The notes beneath the pieces were generated by a model, which was not told where the DNA came from, ran no database searches, and was given only the letters and a program-made list of their open reading frames with translations. Position numbers and translations under genes: made by a program. This document shows positions 1-5,959 of a stretch of DNA of 8,760 nucleotides, piece after piece. The stretch's first letter is position 1; each line of letters starts with the position of its first letter. This DNA comes from Candidatus Parvarchaeota archaeon. Lineage in GTDB: Archaea; Nanobdellota; Nanobdellia; Parvarchaeales; Parvarchaeaceae. The DNA lies in the NCBI GenBank assembly GCA_023488405.1, contig JAMDDW010000003.1, positions 13,718 to 22,477 on the forward strand, read 5' to 3'.

Positions 1-27
1 TAACAGGAAGAAACCACCTCAACGGAA
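1..27 (+). repeat. Left arm of a perfect 27-bp inverted repeat
   Basis: These 27 bases are the exact reverse complement of positions 214-240, which lie inside the TraB/ChaN-like gene and encode its TGRNHLNG motif. Read on the plus strand from position 3, the arm therefore encodes the same peptide, then runs into NKRV and a stop at 39-41. The match ends sharply at position 28. It may continue left of the window, which I cannot see. It could be a chimeric or assembly artefact at a contig end, or the end of an inverted second copy of the motif. Confidence 0.9.
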
Positions 28-99
28 ACAAGCGAGTATAAGCCGGATATGATAATAAATGACATTTCTGATTTTGAAAGAATTCTTAGTAAAAATTAA
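28..99 (+). CDS. Possible 3' end of an unidentified upstream gene
   Basis: In frame 1 the sequence after the inverted-repeat arm reads as a plausible hydrophilic C-terminus, including YKPDMIINDISDFERILSKN, and ends in TAA at 97-99. The frame cannot extend left of the window because positions 1-3 are themselves TAA, inside the repeat arm. If the arm is an artefact, this is the tail of a real plus-strand gene cut off at the junction. If the arm is genuine, the upstream gene may instead end in another frame (stop at 39-41 or at 50-52). The family is not recognised. The call rests only on coding-like codon choice and a stop placed just before a convergent neighbour. Confidence 0.3.
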   Translation, partial: TSEYKPDMIINDISDFERILSKN

Positions 100-123
100 A
101 TGCTTTAATTGAAGAGTAAGTTT

Positions 124-137
124 AGGCTCTGCCTTTT
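124..137. terminator. Weak hairpin between convergent gene ends
   Basis: AGGC-TCT-GCCT (124-134) forms a 4-bp stem and is followed by T-rich sequence on the plus strand (TTTTCTC). It lies between the stop at 97-99 and the stop of the minus-strand gene at 140-142, where a bidirectional terminator would be expected. For the minus-strand gene a T5 run (rc of 91-95) lies a little further on. The stem is short, so confidence is low. Confidence 0.25.
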
Positions 138-139
138 CT

Positions 140-718
140 CTAATACCTTCTTTTATACGAAGATAGGTCAATTTTCTTGTAACTTATGCCTTCCTTTTCA
201 AGCTTTTCTGATATTCCGTTGAGGTGGTTTCTTCCTGTTATAACTATCACTGGTTTTTCATTGTAATTGTTTTTATCCACGTAGTTTTTTATGTTATCAA
301 ACATGTACTGTTCTCTTTTAGGGTTTATAGCATCTATCCAAGAGTCATATTTTTTCAGGTAATATTCTGATTTTTCAATTCTTTCTTCTTCTTTTTTAAA
401 GTTCGTGTAATGGTTGTTATTGAGCTCGTTTAATTCTTTTGTGAAAGGAAGCCTGCCTTTAAAATCGATGTCATGGTTAATTATCTCTGTTCCATTTTCT
501 CTTGCTTTGTTGTACAGTAATCTTTCCTTCTCATTCATTTTTCCTTCTTTGTATCCTTCCCATAAAAGGTAGGCTGGCTTGTACTTCTTAAGTATCTCCA
601 TTTCTCTGTATTTATGCTCTACATTTGGATGCTCTTCTCCAACTATTATTACTTCCTTTTTACCTGTCAATTTTTTAGGTATTCCAGATATTATTTCAGA
701 TAGCCTTTTCATGTACAT
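140..718 (-). CDS. TraB/ChaN-like protein (192 aa)
   Basis: This is a short soluble protein with the motif order of the TraB/PrgY/ChaN-type fold. It has GEEH at residues 27-30 after a beta-strand-like segment (VIIV), a conserved-looking Glu in LLWEG (E54), R-x-x-x-M near 135-139 (REQYM) before a helix, and a C-terminal TGRNHLNGI (161-169), which matches the second G-x-x-H of the family. The middle (about 60-130) is charged, helical and lysine/glutamate rich. No signal peptide or membrane segment is visible, whereas PrgY/TraB proteins often carry C-terminal helices. Members are linked to heme or metal handling, peptide-signal inhibition or erythromycin-esterase-like folds. The substrate here cannot be named. 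Two starts compete: Met1 at 718 and Met3 at 712. The TATA-like box at 735-742 lies about 26 bp from 712, so the shorter form is at least as likely. It is transcribed alone, with a 154-bp gap to the MDR gene behind it. Confidence 0.72.
   Translation of the reverse strand: MYMKRLSEIISGIPKKLTGKKEVIIVGEEHPNVEHKYREMEILKKYKPAYLLWEGYKEGKMNEKERLLYNKARENGTEIINHDIDFKGRLPFTKELNELNNNHYTNFKKEEERIEKSEYYLKKYDSWIDAINPKREQYMFDNIKNYVDKNNYNEKPVIVITGRNHLNGISEKLEKEGISYKKIDLSSYKRRY
214..240 (-). repeat. Right arm of the 27-bp inverted repeat, inside the TraB/ChaN-like gene
   Basis: This is the exact reverse complement of positions 1-27. It encodes the TGRNHLNG segment with the second G-x-x-H motif. The spacer between the arms is 186 bp and contains the convergent stops. 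Confidence 0.9.
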
Positions 719-734
719 TTATAGATAGAGGTAG

Positions 735-742
735 TATAAATA
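735..742 (-). promoter_or_regulatory. TATA-like box for the TraB/ChaN-like gene
   Basis: On the minus strand this reads TATTTATA. Its centre is about 20 bp from the first ATG (718) and about 26 bp from the second (712). The second distance matches the usual archaeal TATA-to-start spacing of a leaderless transcript. No Shine-Dalgarno sequence precedes either ATG. Confidence 0.5.
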
Positions 743-785
743 CTTTACTATTATAAAGTAATATATTTTATATGGTAGTAAACAC

Positions 786-813
786 AAAAAGCAATTTGCT
801 GTATTAACAGCGG
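786..813 (-). terminator. Candidate terminator downstream of the MDR oxidoreductase
   Basis: On the minus strand GCTGT-TAAT-ACAGC (positions 811 to 798) forms a 5-bp hairpin, extendable by two G-T pairs. It is followed within about 8 bases by a T5 run (rc of 786-790). It lies about 60 bp beyond the MDR stop codon and before the promoter of the next minus-strand gene. Archaeal termination relies mainly on T-runs, so the run may matter more than the stem. The rest of the 719-872 gap is AT-rich with no ORF of note. Confidence 0.35.
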
Positions 814-872
814 TAAATAAAATATTCTTAAGTAAAAATTAATTATGAGTTAATATAAGTATGATATATTTT

Positions 873-1862
873 TTATATTTCTATTATAATTCTTCCATTC
901 TTTTCTTTGCTGTTGTTTTCCTTGAATGCATCCTTTACTTCCTGGAAATTGAATTTTTTCCAGACTTTAACCTTTAAGTCCTTAGATTTGTTTACCACTG
1001 CGGAAAATTGTCTGATTGATCCGCCTGTTGAGCCTAATAAACTTAGCTGTTTGGAATAAAGCTGTGAAATATCTATTTTGGCATTGCTACCCGTTTCTGT
1101 CCCAAATGCAACCATCCTGCCATTTTTACCCAAAAGAGAGTAACCTAGCTCCCAGAATTTCTCTCCTATTGATTCTACTACTACGTCTGCCATCTTTGAG
1201 TTCGTTATCTTTTTCACTTCTTCCAATGCGTTTTCATATCCAATCACATAGTCTGCACCGAAATCCTTTACCCAATCCTTGCTTGAAATAGCGATAGTCT
1301 TTGTACCAAGCATTTTAGCAAATTGAAGTGCAAATATGCCCGTGTTTCCTGAAGCACCGACTACAACAACAAATTCATTTTTCTGTACTTTTGCTCTTTC
1401 TAAAGCATTGTAAGAGGTAAGTGCAGCTACTGGCAGACTTGCAGCCAATTCAAAATCAACTGAATCTGGTAGCTTTAATGCGTTCTTTTGATCAACAGCA
1501 ACGTATTCTGCCAGTCCGCCATTTGATCCTATGCTGAATATGTATCCATTGTCGCAGAGCATTTCATTCCCGCTTTTGCAGTAAGAGCATGTTCCGTCAA
1601 AGTACCTATTGTAAATGCTTACTTTATCTCCTTTCTTTAATTCCTTTACATCTTGCCCTACTTCTTCTATTTCACCGGCAAATTCTGCTCCCGGTATTCT
1701 TTCTGCGTTTACAGGTATTAAATCAATCACCATTGAATCTACTGGGTTTAGTCCAAGTGCCTTTACCTTTACAAGAACTTGTCCTTCTTTAACTTCAGGT
1801 TTTTCAACTTCCTTTAAATTCAAATTGTCTATTCCGTTTTTACTTAGAACCCATGCTTTCAT
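873..1862 (-). CDS. MDR-family oxidoreductase with structural zinc site (quinone-oxidoreductase / alcohol-dehydrogenase-like)
   Basis: This 329-residue protein is a cytoplasmic NAD(P)H-dependent medium-chain dehydrogenase/reductase. An N-terminal GroES-like domain (about 1-150) is followed by a Rossmann domain with VVVVGASGNTG (165-175). The lobe of the structural zinc site is present as D89-x2-C92-x2-C95-x7-C103, with Asp in place of the usual first Cys. The catalytic zinc ligands are missing: NPVD (39-42) and GAE (58-60) stand where zinc alcohol dehydrogenases have Cys and GHE. This suggests a zinc-independent hydride transfer such as an enoyl or acrylyl-CoA reductase or quinone-reductase type of reaction. 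The substrate is not determinable. The frame stays open further upstream to 2018, but that extension reads through tRNA-Glu. MKAWVL at 1862 is the natural family start and sits 24-25 bp below a TATA box. It is a single gene directly downstream of the tRNA. Confidence 0.88.
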   Translation of the reverse strand: MKAWVLSKNGIDNLNLKEVEKPEVKEGQVLVKVKALGLNPVDSMVIDLIPVNAERIPGAEFAGEIEEVGQDVKELKKGDKVSIYNRYFDGTCSYCKSGNEMLCDNGYIFSIGSNGGLAEYVAVDQKNALKLPDSVDFELAASLPVAALTSYNALERAKVQKNEFVVVVGASGNTGIFALQFAKMLGTKTIAISSKDWVKDFGADYVIGYENALEEVKKITNSKMADVVVESIGEKFWELGYSLLGKNGRMVAFGTETGSNAKIDISQLYSKQLSLLGSTGGSIRQFSAVVNKSKDLKVKVWKKFNFQEVKDAFKENNSKEKNGRIIIEI

Positions 1863-1880
1863 ATCGTATAGGATATATGT

Positions 1881-1893
1881 TATTATATAAAAA
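1881..1893 (-). promoter_or_regulatory. TATA box of the MDR gene, overlapping a T-run behind tRNA-Glu
   Basis: The minus strand reads TTTTTATATAATA. Its core is centred about 24-25 bp before the ATG at 1862, which implies a leaderless transcript. The same T5 stretch lies 25 bp beyond the tRNA 3' end and could also terminate the tRNA transcript, so one element may serve both purposes. Confidence 0.6.
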
Positions 1894-1917
1894 CTTTTAG
1901 AGATATTCTTCGTAGAA

Positions 1918-1990
1918 TGCCCCGACCGGGATTTGAACCCGGGTTTCCGCCTCGAAAGGGCGATGTCCTTGGCCTCTAGACTATCGGGGC
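1918..1990 (-). tRNA. trnE: tRNA-Glu (UUC anticodon)
   Basis: This is a 73-nt cloverleaf on the minus strand. The acceptor stem GCCCCGA pairs with TCGGGGC, and the discriminator is A at 1918. The D stem is GTCT/GGAC, with one G-T pair, around an AGAGGCCAA loop. The anticodon stem TCGCC/GGCGG carries the loop CTTTCGA, which gives anticodon TTC for GAA/GAG. The T arm has the invariant GGTTCAAATCC core (loop TTCAAAT). There is no intron, and CCA is not encoded (TTC follows the discriminator). The gene is divergent from the GH57 gene and upstream of the MDR gene, whose open frame runs falsely through it. Confidence 0.97.
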
Positions 1991-2009
1991 ATATCCTATC
2001 TAAAAACCA

Positions 2010-2023
2010 TTTAAACATTTAAA
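2010..2023. promoter_or_regulatory. Bidirectional TATA-like elements between tRNA-Glu and the GH57 gene
   Basis: The 54-bp divergent gap holds two copies of TTTAAA or near matches (TTTAAA at 2010-2015 and 2018-2023). The hexamer is its own reverse complement. The copy at 2018-2023 is centred about 24 bp before the GH57 ATG (2045) and about 30 bp before the tRNA 5' end (1990), so the same bases are suitably placed for both directions. A TATAAATA at 2034-2041 is too close to the GH57 ATG to drive that start. Confidence 0.5.
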
Positions 2024-2044
2024 GATTGGGGCGTATAAATAGGT

Positions 2045-3265
2045 ATGCCAAACGTAACCTTTTATTTTGAAGTGCATCAGCCTTACAGGCTGAAGAGAGT
2101 ATACTCTTTCATAGAAGACAAGGAGTTCATAGATGTAGAAAAAAACAGGGAAATATTCAACAAAGTTGCAGATAAATGTTACATACCTATGACAAAGTTG
2201 CTCATAGACCTTGTAAAGGAATACCCAGAATTCAAGGTTAACTTTTCTTTGACTGGCGTTTTCATGGAGCAGGCCGAGATGTTCAGGCCGGAGGTCATAC
2301 AGCTTTTTCAGGAGCTGTTTGACACTGGGAACATGGAACTGCTTGACGAAACATATTACCACTCTCTTTCGTATCTTATAGACAAGGAAGAGTTCATAGC
2401 GCAGGTAAAGCAGCACAAGTCACTGATGTACCATTATTTTAAATTCCATCCAAAAATATTTAGAAACACTGAAGCGTTGTACTCAAACGATATCGCAGAA
2501 ACAGTGGCTAAAATGGGTTACAATGGAATAATAGCAGAGGGCTGGGACAGGATATTGGGATGGCGTTCACCAAATTATATTTACAAGGATCCTGGGGAAA
2601 AGATAAAGGTTCTTTTGAGAAATTACAAGCTAAGTGACGACATAGCCTTCAGGTTTTCAACTCCAACGTGGAATGAATTTCCTTTGACTGCTGATAAATA
2701 CTCTAACTGGGTGGCAAACAATGAAGGAAGCACAGTAAACCTTTTTATGGACTATGAAACGTTTGGTGAACATCAATGGAAAGAAACAGGGATATTCGAT
2801 TTTATGAAAGATCTGCCGGGCAAGCTTATAAGCAAAGGAGTAGGATTCAACAAGGTCTCTGAGGCAATCAAGCAAAAGGCAACAGGCATAGTGGATGTGC
2901 CGTATTATCTTTCATGGGCGGATATGGATAGAGACTTATCAGCATGGCTTGGAAACCAGATGCAGGATGCGGCATTTAATAAATTAAAATCAATGGAGAA
3001 GGAAGTTCTACTTTCAGGGAATGAGGAGCTGATAAAAAGATGGAGGATACTCCAGACTTCTGATAACTTTTATTACATGTGCACAAAATGGTTTTCCGAT
3101 GGGGACATACACAAATATTTTAATGCTTACTCTTCACCGTATGTTGCATACCTGAATTATATGAACATAATCTCGCAGCTTGATTCTATGGTCAAAGCCT
3201 TCTTAAAGCAGCGTCATAAGCCTCAAGATAAACAGGAAGGAATTTCTCCCAGCCAAATTGATTAG
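2045..3265 (+). CDS. GH57 family glycoside hydrolase, alpha-amylase type (406 aa)
   Basis: This is a retaining alpha-glucan-active enzyme of family GH57. The family motifs appear in order: HQP at 11-13, GNMELL at 95-100, FRNTEAL at 139-145 with the likely nucleophile E143, FMDYETFGEH at 234-243 with the likely acid/base D236, and SWADMDRDLSAWLGNQM at 290-306. At 406 residues it is a single (beta/alpha)7-type catalytic unit with a helical tail. It is shorter than GH57 branching enzymes (usually above 500) or 4-alpha-glucanotransferases, and closest in style to archaeal enzymes annotated as alpha-amylase. No signal peptide is visible, so it probably acts on intracellular glycogen. The start at 2045 is supported by the immediate family N-terminus (MPNVTFYFEVHQP) and by TATA-like sequence 24 bp upstream. 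The last 24 codons overlap the 3' end of the convergent glycogen synthase gene. That tail (KQRHKPQDKQEGISPSQID) looks unstructured. Hydrolase versus transferase activity is undecided. Confidence 0.93.
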   Translation: MPNVTFYFEVHQPYRLKRVYSFIEDKEFIDVEKNREIFNKVADKCYIPMTKLLIDLVKEYPEFKVNFSLTGVFMEQAEMFRPEVIQLFQELFDTGNMELLDETYYHSLSYLIDKEEFIAQVKQHKSLMYHYFKFHPKIFRNTEALYSNDIAETVAKMGYNGIIAEGWDRILGWRSPNYIYKDPGEKIKVLLRNYKLSDDIAFRFSTPTWNEFPLTADKYSNWVANNEGSTVNLFMDYETFGEHQWKETGIFDFMKDLPGKLISKGVGFNKVSEAIKQKATGIVDVPYYLSWADMDRDLSAWLGNQMQDAAFNKLKSMEKEVLLSGNEELIKRWRILQTSDNFYYMCTKWFSDGDIHKYFNAYSSPYVAYLNYMNIISQLDSMVKAFLKQRHKPQDKQEGISPSQID

Positions 3266-4961
3266 CTAGATCGTTAGCAGATATCTTCAATTTCAAAAGG
3301 TCATCATCATCCATAAGAGCTATCTTAAGCATGTCTTTTGCTATCTGCGTTATTGAGTCTTCCCTCTTTCTTCCAAGCATTCTTTCAACAAAAACTCCTT
3401 TGTATCCATCATTATAATCATTTAACAGGTACTGGCCAAAGCCGCTGTAATCCGATGTAAAGGAAATTGACATGTAGGCTGCAGCTTCCAAAGGAGTATA
3501 GCCGAAAGGCTCATACTTTGAAAGGAAAAATCCCGCAGTTGAAAGGGCAAGCATTTCATAGTAAGTAAGGTTAAGCAGCTCATCGCCAACGGCAAGGTAT
3601 TTTGGATAGAATACAACTTTTACGTGGTTTTCTACCGAGTTATTAAGGTTGTTTTCCCTGAGTTTGTTTATTATTGCGTCGTTGTTTTCAGGATATGAAA
3701 GTATGAAAGGAGTAAGCGGTGGGTTTGTAGGTTTCGGCCTCCTAAGTTGTTTAATCAGCCTTTTCGAGTCATTTATTATCTTGCTGTAAGCTTTGTCAAC
3801 ATTTCCTTCTTCCAGTTCTATTGAAGAGGCTATAACCGAATCGAAATTTTTCACGTCTTCATCCAAGGCGGATTTTATGCTCATATAAGTGAGGTAGTTT
3901 GCCACTACGTCATTTCTCACCCCTATCGTACCAGAAGGAACAGCTATGAGTGCGATGACATAGCTGCCGTCTGTAAGCATCTTATCAAGCTTTCCAAGTG
4001 CATCTATGAAAACATCATAGCCTTTGTCATAAAATTCATACCTGCCGCTTGTTATGAACACCCTTATGTTGCTTGGATTAATGTCATAATAAGGAAGGAA
4101 ATACGCATTTAGAAAGTTGTCAAGTTTCTTCTTTGCATTTACTCTCATAGAAGTAAGTTCATCTGTTAGCGGAAGGTTATCCGTGTCTATTCCGTTTATT
4201 GTCACAAAATCCGGTTTCTTGCCCAGGATTATATTTGCTTCCTTTGCCACTACTCTGCTGACAGCAGTGAATATAGTTGCGTTGAATGCTCCCGCCTTTT
4301 CAGTGAAATGCTTTGCTGCTACCCCATACTTATAAGGCATGTCTGGTGTTATTCCTGTGTTTGCAATCACATATGCGTTTGTGTTTCCACCGGAATAGGA
4401 GATGGCCCTTCCAAGCACGGTGGCATGGACCGTGAATACCGTAGGTATTTTCACGTTTTTGTATTTTAAGTAAAGTATTGCTCCCGCAGAGAGCCATTCA
4501 TGGACCTGCACAACTATAGACTGCTTTATTGTTTTGCTTAATGCTTCTATGACCGCTCCAGCAGCATACGACCATGCAAGCGGTTCATTGTAATCTTCTG
4601 GTGAGTTCAATGAGTCTATCTTAAAGTTGTCCCAGAAATCCTTCTTTATCTCATTTATGTGCTTATTCTCAAAGTCCTTTGCATCTATCAATATAAGATT
4701 TACATCATTCGCAGATGACCACTTTCCAAAGTATATCTTTAAGCCATCAAGCTTTATGTTAGCCATTGCGTCTTTTATGTACTGTGGAGGCTGGCTTTCC
4801 ATGAATTCAACGGCCGCCTGATTTGGATTATAAAACCCTATAGCTAGGTAGTTGTCCCCGAATTGTTTTTTCATGTATGATGATTTGGATGTCAAAACTG
4901 TCCATATTCCCCCTACCTTATTGCCGGCTTCAAATGAGACCTCTATGAGGAATTTATCCAT
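3192..4961 (-). CDS. GT3-type glycogen synthase (589 aa)
   Basis: This retaining GT-B glycosyltransferase elongates alpha-1,4-glucan from a nucleotide sugar, typically UDP-glucose in GT3. The eukaryote-like GYS signature is clear. EVSFEAGNKVGGIWTVLTSK (7-26) is the N-terminal donor/acceptor loop, with VHEWLSAG at 153-160 and FTVHATVLGR at 176-185. After these come FTAVSRVVAKEA (231-242), NGID (256-259), GRYEFYDKGYD (306-316) and the catalytic E-x7-E as E484-PFGYTPL-E492, then SGFG at 506-509. The protein is shorter than animal enzymes (about 700) because the regulatory N- and C-terminal phosphorylation extensions are absent. An interdomain helical insertion at about 355-410 matches the GT3 pattern. 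It is cytoplasmic. Start 4961 gives the exact family N-terminus and has a T-rich TATA-like element about 26 bp upstream. It converges on the GH57 gene with a 74-bp overlap and diverges from trxB across 77 bp. Confidence 0.95.
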   Translation of the reverse strand: MDKFLIEVSFEAGNKVGGIWTVLTSKSSYMKKQFGDNYLAIGFYNPNQAAVEFMESQPPQYIKDAMANIKLDGLKIYFGKWSSANDVNLILIDAKDFENKHINEIKKDFWDNFKIDSLNSPEDYNEPLAWSYAAGAVIEALSKTIKQSIVVQVHEWLSAGAILYLKYKNVKIPTVFTVHATVLGRAISYSGGNTNAYVIANTGITPDMPYKYGVAAKHFTEKAGAFNATIFTAVSRVVAKEANIILGKKPDFVTINGIDTDNLPLTDELTSMRVNAKKKLDNFLNAYFLPYYDINPSNIRVFITSGRYEFYDKGYDVFIDALGKLDKMLTDGSYVIALIAVPSGTIGVRNDVVANYLTYMSIKSALDEDVKNFDSVIASSIELEEGNVDKAYSKIINDSKRLIKQLRRPKPTNPPLTPFILSYPENNDAIINKLRENNLNNSVENHVKVVFYPKYLAVGDELLNLTYYEMLALSTAGFFLSKYEPFGYTPLEAAAYMSISFTSDYSGFGQYLLNDYNDGYKGVFVERMLGRKREDSITQIAKDMLKIALMDDDDLLKLKISANDLANQFGWEKFLPVYLEAYDAALRRL

Positions 4962-4982
4962 TATTTTATCAATTGTTGGTAG

Positions 4983-4991
4983 AATAAAAAA
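4983..4991 (-). promoter_or_regulatory. TATA-like element of the glycogen synthase gene
   Basis: The minus strand reads TTTTTTATT, centred about 26 bp before the ATG at 4961, with no Shine-Dalgarno sequence between them. This is consistent with a leaderless mRNA. The match to a TATA consensus is only fair. Confidence 0.4.
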
Positions 4992-5007
4992 CTATCTTAG
5001 CAGAAAG

Positions 5008-5019
5008 CTTTATTTATAT
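5008..5019 (+). promoter_or_regulatory. TATA box of trxB
   Basis: CTTTATTTATAT is centred about 25 bp before the ATG at 5039. The AGAAAGA stretch before the ATG is purine-rich but is not a convincing Shine-Dalgarno sequence, so leaderless initiation is favoured. Confidence 0.55.
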
Positions 5020-5030
5020 CGTATGATATA
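5015..5030. promoter_or_regulatory. Palindrome TATATC-GTAT-GATATA in the trxB promoter
   Basis: A perfect 6-bp inverted repeat with a 4-base centre overlaps the 3' side of the TATA box and extends toward the start of trxB, where a repressor site would block initiation. A near copy, ATATCGTAT-AG-GATATAT, lies at 1861-1878 at the start of the MDR oxidoreductase gene. Short AT-rich palindromes arise easily by chance, so an operator role is only inferred. Confidence 0.3.
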
Positions 5031-5038
5031 TAGAAAGA

Positions 5039-5959
5039 ATGGTAGAAAAGTTGATAATAATAGGTTCCGGGCCGGCAGGCTATACTGCTGCAATATATGC
5101 TGTAAGAGATGATCTAAATCCATTGTTGATAAGGGGCTTTGAAATAGGCGGCCAGCTTATGCTTACCTCTCAAGTGGAAAACTTTCCTGGTTTTAAATCA
5201 ATTTTAGGGCCGGATCTTATGGACAAAATGGCTGATCAGGTTAAGGCATTGAACTGCAGAGTCATAGATGATAACGTTTCCAAGGTTGATTTAAGTGTTT
5301 ATCCATACAAAGTTTTCGTTGGCGAAAAGGAATATGAAACCTATTCCATAATAATATCAACTGGCGCATCAGCAAGGTGGCTTGGATTAGAAAACGAAAA
5401 AAGACTGATAGGGAAGGGAGTTTCTGGCTGTGCAGTCTGTGATGGGGCATTCTTCAAAAACAAAAAAGTTGTAGTTGTAGGCGGTGGAGATAGTGCAATG
5501 GAAGATGCAAGTTACCTTTCAACGCTTACAAGTTCAGTGACTTTGATACACAGAAGGCATGAGTTCCGGGCCAGTAAAATAATGCAGGACAGGGTGCTTT
5601 CAAACAAGAAAATAAACATAATCTGGGACAGTGAAGTAATAGACGTATTGGGAAAGGAGCATGTAGAGGGCGTTAAGATAAAAAACCTGAAAACAAATGA
5701 AGAAACCGAATTAAAGACAGACGGCCTTTTCCTTGCGATAGGACACAACCCAAATACAGACATGTTTAAAGGCTACATTGACTTGGATGAAAACGGTTAC
5801 ATAAAGACAAGGGATTTTACAAAGACAAGTAAGGAAGGAGTATTTGCAGCCGGCGACGTGCAGGATAGGCGTTACAAGCAAGCGGTTATAGCGGCAGGCT
5901 GGGGAAGCATGTGCGCAATAGATGCAAGAAAGTTTTTAGAGGAAAAGGGCTTAAATTGA
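5039..5959 (+). CDS. trxB: Thioredoxin reductase (306 aa)
   Basis: This low-molecular-weight FAD-dependent disulfide reductase passes electrons from NAD(P)H to thioredoxin or a glutaredoxin-like protein in the cytoplasm. FAD binding is shown by GSGPAG (9-14) and by the C-terminal GDVQDRRYKQAVIAAGWG (272-289). The redox-active disulfide is C131-A-V-C134 followed by D135-G. The NAD(P)H domain has GGGDSAMEDA (148-157) and HRRHEFRAS (171-179), whose Arg residues normally read the 2'-phosphate and so favour NADPH. Length and order match the family throughout, with no break. Start 5039 places the FAD motif at the usual distance from the N-terminus. It is divergent from the glycogen synthase gene, and its TGA overlaps the end of galT by 9 bp. 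No thioredoxin gene is present in the window. Confidence 0.97.
   Translation: MVEKLIIIGSGPAGYTAAIYAVRDDLNPLLIRGFEIGGQLMLTSQVENFPGFKSILGPDLMDKMADQVKALNCRVIDDNVSKVDLSVYPYKVFVGEKEYETYSIIISTGASARWLGLENEKRLIGKGVSGCAVCDGAFFKNKKVVVVGGGDSAMEDASYLSTLTSSVTLIHRRHEFRASKIMQDRVLSNKKINIIWDSEVIDVLGKEHVEGVKIKNLKTNEETELKTDGLFLAIGHNPNTDMFKGYIDLDENGYIKTRDFTKTSKEGVFAAGDVQDRRYKQAVIAAGWGSMCAIDARKFLEEKGLN

Noticed and set aside
1016..1890. Plus-strand frames opposite the MDR gene (1016-1291, 1589-1792, 1615-1890)
   Set aside because: They are antisense shadows of conserved Rossmann and GroES-like domain coding sequence, rich in Leu/Ser, and lack start signals.
1863..2018. Upstream extension of the MDR reading frame to an ATG at 2018 (52 extra residues)
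   Set aside because: The extension reads through the tRNA-Glu gene and the MDR TATA box, and its peptide resembles no MDR N-terminus. MKAWVL at 1862 is the family start.
2034..2041. TATAAATA as the promoter of the GH57 gene
   Set aside because: It lies only 3-11 bases before the ATG, so transcription from it would begin inside the coding region after the essential HQP-containing N-terminus. The TTTAAA at 2018-2023 fits the spacing better.
2000..2416. Minus-strand 138-aa frame opposite the 5' part of the GH57 gene
   Set aside because: It overlaps the conserved GH57 HQP and GNME motif coding region and runs into the tRNA promoter region. The translation is unlike any known family.
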